From Croceibacterium atlanticum (GTDB lineage Bacteria > Pseudomonadota > Alphaproteobacteria > Sphingomonadales > Sphingomonadaceae), in contig NZ_CP011452.2 in assembly GCF_001008165.2 (NCBI RefSeq), positions 434,001 to 498,000 of the forward strand: a stretch of 64,000 nt of DNA. The letters run 5' to 3'. Shown one piece after another: positions 8,903 to 17,643 of the stretch. Numbering within the stretch: the stretch's first letter is position 1; the number at the start of each line of letters is the position of its first letter. A program made the position numbers and the translations under genes. A model generated the notes under the pieces. The model was given only the letters and a program-made list of their open reading frames with translations, did not search any database and was not told the origin of the DNA.

Positions 8903-10180
8903 GGCCGGGTCGCTGCCTGCCTCGTCCAGTTGTTCCGCTGCGGCGGCAACATCCAGCTTCGCCGTGGCCGGTGTCGTGCGGGGAAGGATCTGATAGGATT
9001 GCTGCTGGTCGGCCGGAACCGGCTCGCTGGTGATCTGCCTCCACAAGGCGAAACCCAGGACGCCCAGGCTGCAGACGGCCAGCCACAGGAACAGTCCGCC
9101 CGGTCCCACCGCCTCCATCGCAACCCCGGCCACCAATGGCCCGCATGCGGCACCGACGGAATAGATGAGAATAAGCCCGCCGCTTGCGGAAAGGCGTCCG
9201 GCGGCATCCAGATGGTCATTCGTATGAGCAACCGACAGGGGGTAGAGCGCGAAGCTCAGCCCCCCGAACAGCGCGCCGATCGGATAGACGATGGCATGTT
9301 CAGTGAAGAAGCCGAGAAGCAGCGTGGCAACAACGCAGCCGGCCGCCGTGGCCACGATCACCCGGCGCCGATCGAAACGGTCCGACAGCAGGCCCAGCGG
9401 CCATTGCAGCGCCACGCCGCCCACGATCACTACGCTCATGAATGCGGCCGTATCGCTGACCGACATGCCAAGTCGGCGGCCATATGCGGCGCCCAGCCCG
9501 TAGAAGGAGCCGAGCATCACCCCGCTGGCGACGGCACCGACCGATCCCAGCGGCGAGACATGATAGAGCCGTCTTAGCGAGATCGGCAGGTGTTCCTGCA
9601 CGGTGGGGCCTGTCAGACGGGTAAGCGCGATAGGGATGACCGCCAGCGAAATCGGAATCGAGGCGATCAGGAAAGGCAGGGCCGGGGCCCCGGGCGAGAG
9701 GTTCAGCAATTGCTGGCCCGCTGCCTGGCCCAGATAGAGCGCGATCATGTAGGCGGACAGAACCGTGCCACGCGTCCGGTCTTCCGCCCGTTCGTTAAGC
9801 CAGCTTTCCAGGCAGATGAAAACGGCGGCGACGCTGAGCCCGTCAATGAAACGTAGCAGGACCCAGAAAACAGGTTCATCCACCAGGGTATATATCAGCG
9901 CCGTGGCGGAAAAGAGCGACACGAAGGCGGAAAAGGCCCGGATATGCCCGACCCGGTTGATGATCCGCGGCGCCCGCAGCGAACCGATGGTGAGCCCGCC
10001 GAAATAGGCGGTCGTGACCAGTGCGATCATCAGCGCGCCGGCGCCGGAATCCTGCAACCGCAAGGTGATCAGTGTCGCCAGATAGCCCGCCCCGGTCATC
10101 ATCAGGAGGATGGCGACAAGCAGGCTTCTTACACTGATTGCGGCGTGCAACATGCTGGGTCCAATAACGCGAGGCGGCAA
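8900..10180 (-). CDS. MFS transporter, YcaD-like
   Basis: The 426-residue protein is an inner-membrane major-facilitator carrier with about 12 hydrophobic segments in two halves of six, separated by a loop near residues 190-210. The segment F-I-C-L-E-S-W-L-N-E-R-A is characteristic of the YcaD-like MFS group, whose substrates are poorly defined. The start shown is a TTG six bases after AGGTGG; an ATG nine codons later (10151-10153) would give M-L-H-A-A and lacks a good ribosome-binding site. The gene lies 175 bases downstream of the GntR regulator on the same strand and may be co-regulated with it. The direction of transport cannot be inferred. Confidence 0.85.
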   Translation of the reverse strand: MPPRVIGPSMLHAAISVRSLLVAILLMMTGAGYLATLITLRLQDSGAGALMIALVTTAYFGGLTIGSLRAPRIINRVGHIRAFSAFVSLFSATALIYTLVDEPVFWVLLRFIDGLSVAAVFICLESWLNERAEDRTRGTVLSAYMIALYLGQAAGQQLLNLSPGAPALPFLIASIPISLAVIPIALTRLTGPTVQEHLPISLRRLYHVSPLGSVGAVASGVMLGSFYGLGAAYGRRLGMSVSDTAAFMSVVIVGGVALQWPLGLLSDRFDRRRVIVATAAGCVVATLLLGFFTEHAIVYPIGALFGGLSFALYPLSVAHTNDHLDAAGRLSASGGLILIYSVGAACGPLVAGVAMEAVGPGGLFLWLAVCSLGVLGFALWRQITSEPVPADQQQSYQILPRTTPATAKLDVAAAAEQLDEAGSDPA

Positions 10181-10355
10181 ATCGTTCCACCTGGGGAGGT
10201 GCTTGAGAGGGGGGCAGGTGAATCACACCGGCATTCAGGCGGCATGGAAGGAGGGAATGAAAGGGCCGGTCATCGGGCGTGGGGGCTGGAAGATCCGTGT
10301 GTAGCCCTGCTGCCTGGTTGTCTGCCCAGCCTGTTCAGCGGCGGATAGTGTCCGC

Positions 10356-11036
10356 CTATTCCCGATAATGCATCGCCCGGTCGAGTTCAGAGAGGAACCT
10401 GTGCCCGTTCTCCACATGGCGGCGCATGGCGGCCTCCGCGCCGGGCGCATCGCCGCACATGACTGCATCGAGGATCGCACGATGGTCTGCGATCGCTTCT
10501 CGCAAGCGGTCGCTCCTGTAAAAGGTTTCGAACAGGAGGTGATGGACCGGAGTATTCAACCGCTTGACCAGCCCCTCGATCACATTGTTGCTGGCACCTC
10601 TCATCAGCAGAGTGTGCCACGTGTGGTTCAACTGTCCGAACCGCTCCGACGCGCCGCTATCGACGCAATTTTCCATCTCCTGTTCGATTTCCTGCAATTT
10701 CTGCTTGTCCGCTTCGCTTGCATGAAGCGTGAAATCCGCCGCGCATAGGCCTTCAAGAGCGGCGCGCGCGCGATAAAGCTGGCGCACTTCTTCCATTGAG
10801 GCTTCGCGAACGGAAGCGCCGCGATATTCCTCTATATCGACGAGGCCTTCTGCGGCGAGCCGCTGAAAGGCTTCGCGGACCTTGAAGCGGCTGCCCCCGG
10901 TCTGCCTGATGATGTCCACCTCTACCAGCCGTTGGCCCGGGACAAGGCGGCTGTTCCGGATCTGGGCGCGTATCCAGTCCGCAATTTCGGTCCCGCTCGG
11001 CCCCCTGCGGGCCAGTTCATCAGCTGCATCGGTCAT
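10356..11036 (-). CDS. GntR-family transcriptional regulator, FCD (FadR-C) subfamily
   Basis: This 226-residue regulator has an N-terminal winged helix (about 12-75, with G-S-R-F-K-V-R-E-A-F-Q-R-L-A-A-E-G-L-V) and an all-helical FCD ligand domain (about 85-215). FCD domains usually bind carboxylates through a metal held by Asp/Asn and His residues; candidate ligands lie in L-N-H-T-W-H and R-R-H-V-E-N. I chose the ATG at 11034-11036 because the upstream extension lacks family character and would cover the divergent promoter region. It is transcribed away from the TonB-receptor/TRAP operon, which it probably represses until a carboxylate or acyl-CoA accumulates. That target is inferred from position. 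Confidence 0.88.
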   Translation of the reverse strand: MTDAADELARRGPSGTEIADWIRAQIRNSRLVPGQRLVEVDIIRQTGGSRFKVREAFQRLAAEGLVDIEEYRGASVREASMEEVRQLYRARAALEGLCAADFTLHASEADKQKLQEIEQEMENCVDSGASERFGQLNHTWHTLLMRGASNNVIEGLVKRLNTPVHHLLFETFYRSDRLREAIADHRAILDAVMCGDAPGAEAAMRRHVENGHRFLSELDRAMHYRE

Positions 11037-11064
11037 TTCATGAGTGTGAAGGTGAACAGCAAAA

Positions 11065-11074
11065 TCGTCAACAA
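11065..11074. promoter_or_regulatory. Possible GntR/FCD operator in divergent region
   Basis: The bases TCGTCAACAA match TNGTNNACNA, the half-symmetric pattern often bound by FCD-type GntR proteins. The site lies between the regulator start at 11036 and the receptor start at 11171, where an operator is expected. A partly overlapping dyad, AACAATATCGTT at 11070-11081, is also visible. The pattern is degenerate, so chance occurrence is possible. Confidence 0.35.
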
Positions 11075-11170
11075 TATCGTTATCGAGTTTTTGGTTGCGG
11101 AGCTGTATCGCTTGCAGGATGCCTCCCTGCGGAGAACGGCCACAAAGGCCGGCGAGGGGAGAGGTCACCT

Positions 11171-13873
11171 ATGTCGCGTACAGCGATTTCGAAGCAATCC
11201 GCGAAGCTTCTGCGTACCGGTTCAGCCTCCGCCATGGCGGCGGCCAGCATGGTCATGTTTCAACCTGCGATGGCGCAGGACAATGCCGAAGAAGAAACCG
11301 GCACCCGGAATACCATTATCGTCACCGGCAGCCGGGTGAGCATGGGCGAGGCGCCAGTGGGCGCCACCGCAACCGTGCTCGGCCGGGACGAGATCGTTGA
11401 ATCAGGCGCCGTCACCATCGACAGGGTGATCAAGGAACTGCCGCAGAATTTCGACCTGGGCGTATCGGAGAATTCGCGCGGCCAGGCAGGCGGTTCCGGC
11501 AACATCACTTACGGCAACAGCGTCAACCTTCGCGGTATCGGGCCTTATGCCACGCTGGTGCTGATCGACGGGCATCGGGTAGTGAACAACAGCCGCTCAA
11601 CCGACCCGTCCGTTCTGCCTACACTGGGCGTCGAACGGGTGGAAATCGTGGCCAACGGCGCCTCCGCCATTTACGGGTCGGATGCTGTGGCGGGCGTGGT
11701 GAATCTCATCCCCCGCCGCAATCTTGACGGCGTGGAGGCCTTTGCCCGCTACGGCTTTGCCGAAGACGGCGCGTTCGATGAATGGTCAGCGGGCGCTGCC
11801 ATCGGCAAGACATTCAGCCGCGGCCAGGTAATGGTGGCGTTCGAGCATGTCGAACGGTCCAATCTCAGCGGGGATGACCGGGATTTCTTCGTTTCCGATC
11901 AGCGCCCGTTTGGCGGCGAGGATTACCGGACGGCCCGATGCGCGCCGGGCACGCTGGTAATCGATGGCGTGAACTACGCATTGCCTGCCGAATACACGCA
12001 GGCAAACGCGGATGCGATCACTGCCGGAACAGCCAATCTGTGCGACAATCTGACCGGTCAGGATCTGTTTCCCGAACAGAAATACAATTCGGTCAACGCC
12101 ACCGGGTCATTCGAGATTACCGACTGGGCCGAACTGTTTGTCGACGGTTTCTATTCCAAACGGAAGTTCAGGAGGTTGAGCGCCCAGCCGTCCGCCCGGC
12201 TGACCGTGCCCGAAACCAACGCCTTCTTCGTTCGTCCTTCGGGCTTCACGGGAAGCAGTTACCAGATCGATTACAGCTTCGAGAACGAGATCCCGCTTAC
12301 CGGCACGAATGGCTATGCCGAAAGTTGGCAGATATCGCCGGGTGTGCGTTTTCAACTGCCATTCGGCTGGGAGCTGGAAGCTCTGGCAGCCTATGGCGAA
12401 ACCCATGATTTTTCGGGGGCCTATGACGGCGTGAACAATGCCGCGCTCAACGCGGCACTTGCCAGCAGCGATCCCTCCGCCGCCTTCGATCCCTACGGCC
12501 TCGGGCGAACGCAGCAGGGCGTGATCGATGGTATCTTCAACCAGATATTCCTCGCTCCGACGGATGGCCAGCTTACCTTCTACGAAGCGGGGGCCAGCGG
12601 TCCGCTTTTCGACCTGCCCGGCGGCGAGGTGCGGATGGCTGCAGGCTATGAACGGCAGGAATTCGATGTCGATCTCGGTGTGGCCAGAGGCGCGCCGGAT
12701 ACGCCGATGTCGTTCCGGTCGTTCGACCGCAGCGTGGATTCAGTCTATGCCGAATTGCTGCTACCCATCTTCGGCCCAGGCAATGCGATGCCCGGATTTC
12801 AGGCGCTGGAACTGACTGCGGCAGTCCGTCACGATAGCTACAGCGACGCCGGCAAGACGACCAATCCGCAATTCGGCGTCAACTGGACGCCGGTGGAAGG
12901 GGTGAAGCTTCGCGGGAGTTACGGCACTTCCTTCCGCGCGCCGACCATCCCCGAAATCTATGGCAACGGCTCCAATCTCTACGTCCAGAACTATCAGAAC
13001 CCGCAAGGCGGAGCGCCCATTATCGGCGTGGCCTATGGGTCGGGACCGAACCTGGATCTGGGTCCGGAAACGGCAACCACATGGTCTGTCGGGGCCGATC
13101 TTGAACCCACAGAGAACCTGCGCCTTTCGATCACATATTTCGATGTCGAATATGACGATCAGATCGCCGGCAACCTGTCGAACCTGACGATCCTGGGACA
13201 GGAAGACCAATATGCCGGAACGGGCGTGATACTGCGCGGGACGGCGGCGCGCGATCGCGTGGCGGAACTGATTGCCGATGGCAAGCGGGTGCTGGGCGTG
13301 CTGCCCGGCGGCAGCGTGGACAATGTGACATTGTTCATCGACGGCCGATCGCTCAACCTTGGAAAATCGATAACGCGGGGGATAGATTTCAATGTCGGTT
13401 ATTTCATGGATCTCGGGCCGAATGACAGCCTGACCCTGAACGCTTCCGGCACCTATCTCACCGAATATAAGGTTTCCGTCGCCCCTGCGGCGCCGGTGCT
13501 CGACCAGCTCAACATCATCTTCCAGCCCCTGCGCTTCAAGGCACGGGCTTCGGTATCGTGGGACCACGGCCCGTTGACCGCGCGCGTGCTTGCAACGCAT
13601 GTTGGCGGGTACAAGAACAATCTCGTGACGCCGGTGGAAGACGTTGAATCCTTCACCCCCGTGGACCTGACGCTGACCTGGCGCGTGGGCGAAACTTTTG
13701 ACGGTTCGCTGATGGAAGGGCTCGAACTGATCGGGGAAGTGCGCAATCTGTTCGATGCCGACCCGCCCTATGTCAATCTGGCGCCAAACGGCAATGGCAG
13801 CGGCGGCTATGACGCTACTGCTGCCAATCCGGTCGGCCGCCAGTTCGCGATCGGAGCGCGTATTCGCTTTTGA
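11171..13873 (+). CDS. TonB-dependent outer-membrane receptor, first gene of the TRAP/acyl-CoA operon
   Basis: A 900-residue receptor with a signal peptide (about 1-36, ending A-M-A-Q), the plug start I-I-V-T-G-S-R at 49-55, plug motifs V-N-L-R-G-I-G-P-Y-A-T-L-V-L-I-D-G and G-A-S-A-I-Y-G-S-D-A-V-A-G-V-V-N, and a barrel ending G-A-R-I-R-F. A GAGGGGAGAGG ribosome-binding region precedes the ATG. Only 21 bases separate it from the CapA-like gene, so it appears to lead the long operon, supplying outer-membrane uptake for the compound that the TRAP transporter and CoA-transferases later handle. The substrate is unknown. Confidence 0.92.
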   Translation: MSRTAISKQSAKLLRTGSASAMAAASMVMFQPAMAQDNAEEETGTRNTIIVTGSRVSMGEAPVGATATVLGRDEIVESGAVTIDRVIKELPQNFDLGVSENSRGQAGGSGNITYGNSVNLRGIGPYATLVLIDGHRVVNNSRSTDPSVLPTLGVERVEIVANGASAIYGSDAVAGVVNLIPRRNLDGVEAFARYGFAEDGAFDEWSAGAAIGKTFSRGQVMVAFEHVERSNLSGDDRDFFVSDQRPFGGEDYRTARCAPGTLVIDGVNYALPAEYTQANADAITAGTANLCDNLTGQDLFPEQKYNSVNATGSFEITDWAELFVDGFYSKRKFRRLSAQPSARLTVPETNAFFVRPSGFTGSSYQIDYSFENEIPLTGTNGYAESWQISPGVRFQLPFGWELEALAAYGETHDFSGAYDGVNNAALNAALASSDPSAAFDPYGLGRTQQGVIDGIFNQIFLAPTDGQLTFYEAGASGPLFDLPGGEVRMAAGYERQEFDVDLGVARGAPDTPMSFRSFDRSVDSVYAELLLPIFGPGNAMPGFQALELTAAVRHDSYSDAGKTTNPQFGVNWTPVEGVKLRGSYGTSFRAPTIPEIYGNGSNLYVQNYQNPQGGAPIIGVAYGSGPNLDLGPETATTWSVGADLEPTENLRLSITYFDVEYDDQIAGNLSNLTILGQEDQYAGTGVILRGTAARDRVAELIADGKRVLGVLPGGSVDNVTLFIDGRSLNLGKSITRGIDFNVGYFMDLGPNDSLTLNASGTYLTEYKVSVAPAAPVLDQLNIIFQPLRFKARASVSWDHGPLTARVLATHVGGYKNNLVTPVEDVESFTPVDLTLTWRVGETFDGSLMEGLELIGEVRNLFDADPPYVNLAPNGNGSGGYDATAANPVGRQFAIGARIRF

Positions 13874-13894
13874 TCGCGGGGTACGAGGGGTCGC

Positions 13895-15007
13895 ATGAAG
13901 AATAACAAAGTCAGCATAGCCCTGGTGGGGGATCTGGTTCTGGACGAACCGGACGCGGATTACTGGCTGGCGGGGATTGCACCTGCATTGCAGTCGGCGG
14001 ATCTGGCGATTGGCCATCTGGAGGTTCCCCACACGGCCTGTTCGCAGGAACGGGCCGGCGATGTCCCGGCTCCCGGTGCGCCGCCGGAAAATCTGGGTGC
14101 GATCGCGCGTGCTGGCATAGGATTGGTGAGCACTGCCGGTAATCATATCGGCGACTGCGGCGCCGAGGGCATAGATGATACGCTGGAAGGCCTGCGGCTG
14201 CACGGCATCCGTCAGGCCGGGTGCGGCGCCAATCTGCGGCAGGCGCGGGCGCCAGCCATAATGGAAGTGCGGGGCGTCACGATCGCGATGCTCAGTTACA
14301 ATTGCGTCGGGCCGGAATTTGCCTGGGCGGATGAACGTTCCGCGGGCTGCGCCTTCCTCCCACTCGGGACCAGGGACGGGTCACCCGTTTCTCCCCGGGC
14401 AGATCTCGAGAGCGTACTCCCATCCGCTCTCGAGATCTTGGAGGAAGATATGGGCCAGGCGCGTGAAGCGGCGGAGGTGGTGCTGGTGGCCTTGCACAAG
14501 GGCGTCGTTCACACGCCCGCAAAGCTTGCACCTTACGAGCGGCCAATAGCCCACGCCGCGATAGAGGCGGGGGCTGATGCCGTCCTGTCCCATCACGCGC
14601 ATATCGTTCGCGGCATCGAATTTCATGCCGGCAAGCCGATATTTCACGGGCTCGGCAATGGATGCGTGGTGACACGGGCGCTCAGCCCTTCGCAGGATCA
14701 CCCGCAACGCCGCGAATGGGCGCAAAAGCGCCGCGAGATGTTCGGGTTCGAGCCCGATCCGCGCTACACTCTGGCTCCTTTCCATCCGGAGGCGGTCAAC
14801 GCCTTTATCGGCACTCTTGCCATAGGGCCGGACGGGGACATCGCAGCCGGCCTGATCCCCGTGGATGTGTTGCCACCTGGCCGCCCGGTGCTGGCAAAGG
14901 GCCGGCGCGCGCGGGAAATTGCGGATTATGTGGAAGGGATCACTCTCAAGGCTGGCCTGCCGCCGATCCGGATTCAGGACGACGGGCGGATCGAAGCGAT
15001 CTCATGA
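13895..15007 (+). CDS. CapA-like metallophosphatase-fold protein
   Basis: The 370-residue protein belongs to the CapA/PgsA calcineurin-like family, known mainly from poly-gamma-glutamate capsule export. Motifs in order are G-D-L-V-L-D (residues 12-17), G-H-L-E-V-P in place of the usual G-N-L-E, S-T-A-G-N-H, L-H-K-G-V-V-H and H-H-A-H-I-V-R-G-I-E, ending with G-L-G-N. These are metal-binding Asp, Asn and His positions. Unlike typical CapA it has no signal peptide or membrane anchor, so it should be cytoplasmic. It starts 21 bases after a TonB-receptor gene and overlaps dctQ by four bases (ATGA), so it works in a catabolic rather than capsule context. A hydrolase acting on an imported peptide, amide or phosphoester is one possibility. 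A perfect 14-bp inverted repeat lies inside the gene. Confidence 0.8.
   Translation: MKNNKVSIALVGDLVLDEPDADYWLAGIAPALQSADLAIGHLEVPHTACSQERAGDVPAPGAPPENLGAIARAGIGLVSTAGNHIGDCGAEGIDDTLEGLRLHGIRQAGCGANLRQARAPAIMEVRGVTIAMLSYNCVGPEFAWADERSAGCAFLPLGTRDGSPVSPRADLESVLPSALEILEEDMGQAREAAEVVLVALHKGVVHTPAKLAPYERPIAHAAIEAGADAVLSHHAHIVRGIEFHAGKPIFHGLGNGCVVTRALSPSQDHPQRREWAQKRREMFGFEPDPRYTLAPFHPEAVNAFIGTLAIGPDGDIAAGLIPVDVLPPGRPVLAKGRRAREIADYVEGITLKAGLPPIRIQDDGRIEAIS
14401..14438. repeat. Perfect 14-bp inverted repeat (hairpin) inside the CapA-like gene
   Basis: The left arm AGATCTCGAGAGCG (14401-14414) and right arm CGCTCTCGAGATCT (14425-14438) are exact inverted complements with a 10-base loop. The reading frame runs through without interruption, encoding D-L-E-S on one arm and A-L-E-I-L on the other. 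There is no following T-run. Such a stable stem inside a coding region is unusual and could affect mRNA processing or relative expression within the operon. Confidence 0.85.
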
Positions 15008-15456
15008 ACCGCGCTACCAAGCTTGCCGTCTGGGTCGGCGGGATTGCCCTCCTGTTCGCGACCGCCATTGATACAGCCGCAGTGATCGGCCGCCATATAG
15101 GCGTGCCGCTGACCGGTTCGATCGAACTGATGCAGGCGGCCGTTCTCGTGTCTGGTTCCATCGGCATCATTGTCGCCACGGCGGCACAAGCACATGCGCG
15201 GGTGCACCTTCTGGTGGAGCGGCTGGGCGGCCCACTACGCCAGATGGCCGATCGCCTCTCCGACACGATAACTTTGCTGTTCTGCGCGTCATTGCTGGCC
15301 GGGTCGGTCTGGCTTTCCATCGATCTCTGGGATGCGCATGAAACAAGCGAAATCCTGGGCGTTCCATGGCGCGTCCTGCGCCTGTTTGCGAATGGTGCCC
15401 TGCTGGTGGTCTGCCTGACCCTGGCCGGACGAATTTTCCGGAAAGGCCGGTCATGA
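15004..15456 (+). CDS. dctQ: TRAP transporter small permease (DctQ family)
   Basis: This 150-residue inner-membrane protein has four hydrophobic segments (about 8-28, 42-62, 82-103 and 120-140), the usual DctQ layout. It pairs with the large DctM subunit in a sodium- or proton-driven tripartite transporter for carboxylates. The ATG overlaps the CapA-like stop by ATGA, and the gene in turn overlaps dctM by ATGA, so translation is coupled on both sides. A longer upstream frame exists but would run inside the CapA-like gene, so I reject it. The segment H-A-R-V-H-L-L-V-E after the second helix resembles the family's conserved loop. Confidence 0.9.
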   Translation: MNRATKLAVWVGGIALLFATAIDTAAVIGRHIGVPLTGSIELMQAAVLVSGSIGIIVATAAQAHARVHLLVERLGGPLRQMADRLSDTITLLFCASLLAGSVWLSIDLWDAHETSEILGVPWRVLRLFANGALLVVCLTLAGRIFRKGRS

Positions 15457-16760
15457 TCGATACTCCCGGCACCGGGCTGATCGGCCTTCTTGTCCTCTTC
15501 GCCCTGCTGTTTGCAGGAGGGCGGATCGGCGCTGTTCTGGGCATTGTGGGGCTGGGCGGCCTGGCCCTGGTCCTCGGCCCGGAGGCTGCGCTGATAAAGG
15601 GTGGCGTGGTGGTGGTGGACACGCTCACCAAATATGAACTGGGAACGCTGCCCCTGTTCCTCTTCATGGCGCATATCTTCTTTTCGGTCGATGTCAGCCG
15701 GGATCTTTTCGATGCGGCGGCGAAGCTGGTCGGGCATCGGCGCGGCGGGCTCGCCTACGCCTCGATTGCCGGTTGCGCGGGCTTCGGCGCGATCAACGGG
15801 TCGAGCCTCGCCACCACGGCCACGGTCGGCCTCGTCGCCTATCCGGAGATGAAGCAGCGCGGATATGATGATCGCCTTTCCACTGCCACCATCGCGGCAG
15901 GCGGCACGCTGGGGCAAATGATCCCGCCATCGGGCGCGCTGATCGTCTATGGCATCATCGCCGAACAATCGATCGGCCGGCTGTTCACCGCCGCGATCAT
16001 CCCCGGGATTACCCAGGCGCTTCTCTATGCTGCGGTTGTCTTCCTGCTGGTTCGGGCGCGTCCGCAATTTGCGCCGGCCGGTGACCGGGTTTCGTGGGCA
16101 GAGCGCTGGCAGGCGCTTGGCCGCATCTGGGAAATCGGCCTGCTGATGCTGCTGGTGATCGGCGGCATAGCCCTGGGCTGGATCAGTCCGCCGGAAGCCG
16201 CCGCCGTAGGGGCAGCCGGGGCGCTGGCCATTGCGGCGATACGCGGCAAGCTAAGCCGCGAAACCCTGTTCACTGCCTTTGCCGAAACGCTTCGCACCAC
16301 GGGGCTGATCTTCCTGATCGTGATCGGCGCATTGATATTTTCCGTCTTCGTGGGGGTTACCGGGCTGTCCGATGCCATCGGGGAGGTGGTGCTGGGATTG
16401 GGGGCGGGCACATTCGTGACCCTGCTCCTTATCGGCCTCGTACTTCTGCTGCTCGGCACCGTTCTCGACGGGCTGGGGCTGATGCTGCTCATGACGCCGA
16501 TCCTGCTGCCGATTGTCGAAGCAAGCGGGATGACGGCGATCTGGTTCGGAATCTTCCTCGTCAGGGCGATGGAGGTGGGTTTTCTCACTCCGCCGCTCGG
16601 CATCAATCTCTATGTCATGCAGGGCGTGGCCAAGGATATTTCCATCGCCAATATCTTTCGCGGCGTGATGCCGTTCCTGGCCAGCGACGTGCTGCATCTC
16701 CTCCTGCTGATCCTCTTCCCGGCCATGGTTCTGTGGCTGCCACGACTTCTTGGGAACTGA
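15453..16760 (+). CDS. dctM: TRAP transporter large permease (DctM family)
   Basis: The 435-residue protein has about 11-12 membrane segments. Family-typical stretches are visible, including L-G-T-L-P-L-F-L-F-M-A, G-C-A-G-F-G-A-I-N-G-S-S-L-A-T-T-A-T-V-G, G-G-T-L-G-Q-M-I-P-P-S and a C-terminal F-L-T-P-P-L-G-I-N-L-Y-V-M. It forms the transport channel with DctQ. The start is the ATG overlapping the dctQ stop. The cognate binding protein gene lies 4.2 kb further on, after three acyl-CoA genes, which is an uncommon split for a TRAP operon. The substrate is probably an organic acid, as for the family. Confidence 0.92.
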   Translation: MIDTPGTGLIGLLVLFALLFAGGRIGAVLGIVGLGGLALVLGPEAALIKGGVVVVDTLTKYELGTLPLFLFMAHIFFSVDVSRDLFDAAAKLVGHRRGGLAYASIAGCAGFGAINGSSLATTATVGLVAYPEMKQRGYDDRLSTATIAAGGTLGQMIPPSGALIVYGIIAEQSIGRLFTAAIIPGITQALLYAAVVFLLVRARPQFAPAGDRVSWAERWQALGRIWEIGLLMLLVIGGIALGWISPPEAAAVGAAGALAIAAIRGKLSRETLFTAFAETLRTTGLIFLIVIGALIFSVFVGVTGLSDAIGEVVLGLGAGTFVTLLLIGLVLLLLGTVLDGLGLMLLMTPILLPIVEASGMTAIWFGIFLVRAMEVGFLTPPLGINLYVMQGVAKDISIANIFRGVMPFLASDVLHLLLLILFPAMVLWLPRLLGN

Positions 16761-16764
16761 TACC

Positions 16765-17643
16765 GTGATCGCACTAGCCGGACCCAACCTTCCACATGAT
16801 GTCATCACTGCCTCGCAGCGCGGGGCCGGGCCGCTTGGCTTCGATCCCGATCGGGATTCGCCGCGGGCACGGCAGTGGCTCGAAACGAAATTCGCGCCTT
16901 GGGCACCCCCTGTGCTCGAAGCCTGGCTGGGCGGCGAATATGATCATCTCGACCATGTCCTGTTCAGCAGAGCGGAAGATACGTCGCAGCGGCTGTATTA
17001 CTATTGTTGCGAACTGCAGCGGCGGGGCCTACTCGGCGGACCACGGCCGCTGATCTTCGACATCGCGAAGATTCCGCGCCCTGCCAGCCTGGACCGGACG
17101 GTAACGCAGGTGCGCGAATTGATGCGGTTCCTCGAAGTGACTGAGGATGCTCTTGAAGAAGCAATCGTGCGGAACAACCGCCAACGCGCCTTGAAAGCCC
17201 CCGAAACGGTCCGCCCCATTTGCCTCCTGACAGGCACCGCCCCTCCGGACCGGCGGCTGCACAGCGTCATAGCCGGCGCCGGTTTCGAACCGTCTGCCCG
17301 GACCCTGGCCGAAGACTGGGTAGATCTGGGTGAACCGGTCGCAGAGGGAACCGGCGATCCGGCACGAGCCGTGGGGAGTGTCCTGCATGCAAGGGGCGAC
17401 GGGCCGCGCAGCTTTTCGGATCCGGCAAGACATCTGGCAGCAGAGATCGAAAGGAGGGGAGCGAGCGCAGTAATCCATTGGCGTATAGAGGAAGACGAGG
17501 CCCAGACCTGGCATCTGCCGGCAGAACGGCGCGTGCTGGAGGCCAGCGGCCTGCCGTCGCTTGTCCTCACCCGGCGCGACTGGCTCTGCCGGGATGGAGC
17601 CGTGGATGAGATCGGCGCCTTCCTGGAAGGAGTGGGCGCATGA
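16765..17643 (+). CDS. 2-hydroxyacyl-CoA dehydratase-like protein, beta-type
   Basis: The protein (292 residues from a GTG start, or 297 from a TTG at 16750 overlapping dctM) resembles the HgdB/FldC/BcrC family, whose alpha-beta pairs dehydrate 2-hydroxyacyl-CoA or reduce benzoyl-CoA using a [4Fe-4S] cluster and an ATP-driven activator. The most recognisable stretch is V-L-F-S-R-A-E-D-T-S-Q-R-L-Y-Y-Y (66-80) followed by a helix and L-I-F-D-I-A-K-I-P-R. It is shorter than classical subunits (about 370-400). Only Cys81/82, 153 and 275 are present, and the C-terminal segment where I expect the ligand Cys reads W-R-I-E-E-D-E-A (239-246). The enzyme may therefore be divergent or bind no classical cluster. 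It overlaps the tandem CoA-transferase by ATGA. Confidence 0.65.
   Translation: MIALAGPNLPHDVITASQRGAGPLGFDPDRDSPRARQWLETKFAPWAPPVLEAWLGGEYDHLDHVLFSRAEDTSQRLYYYCCELQRRGLLGGPRPLIFDIAKIPRPASLDRTVTQVRELMRFLEVTEDALEEAIVRNNRQRALKAPETVRPICLLTGTAPPDRRLHSVIAGAGFEPSARTLAEDWVDLGEPVAEGTGDPARAVGSVLHARGDGPRSFSDPARHLAAEIERRGASAVIHWRIEEDEAQTWHLPAERRVLEASGLPSLVLTRRDWLCRDGAVDEIGAFLEGVGA

Noticed and set aside
6882-9146. A 754-codon open frame antisense to the first TonB receptor
   Set aside because: It mirrors a conserved receptor gene codon by codon, has no domain I recognise and crosses into the MFS gene; GC-rich coding strands commonly leave such antisense frames open.
10340-10356. GGCGGA/TCCGCC hairpin at the end of the GntR gene considered as a terminator
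   Set aside because: Six base pairs only and no T-run in the direction of transcription.
12761-14203. A 480-codon frame antisense to the second receptor and CapA-like gene
   Set aside because: It crosses a gene boundary of two supported plus-strand genes and has no family resemblance.
13895-15007. CapA-like protein considered as a capsule-export component
   Set aside because: No signal peptide or membrane anchor and no capB/capC synthase genes nearby; it sits in a transport/acyl-CoA operon.
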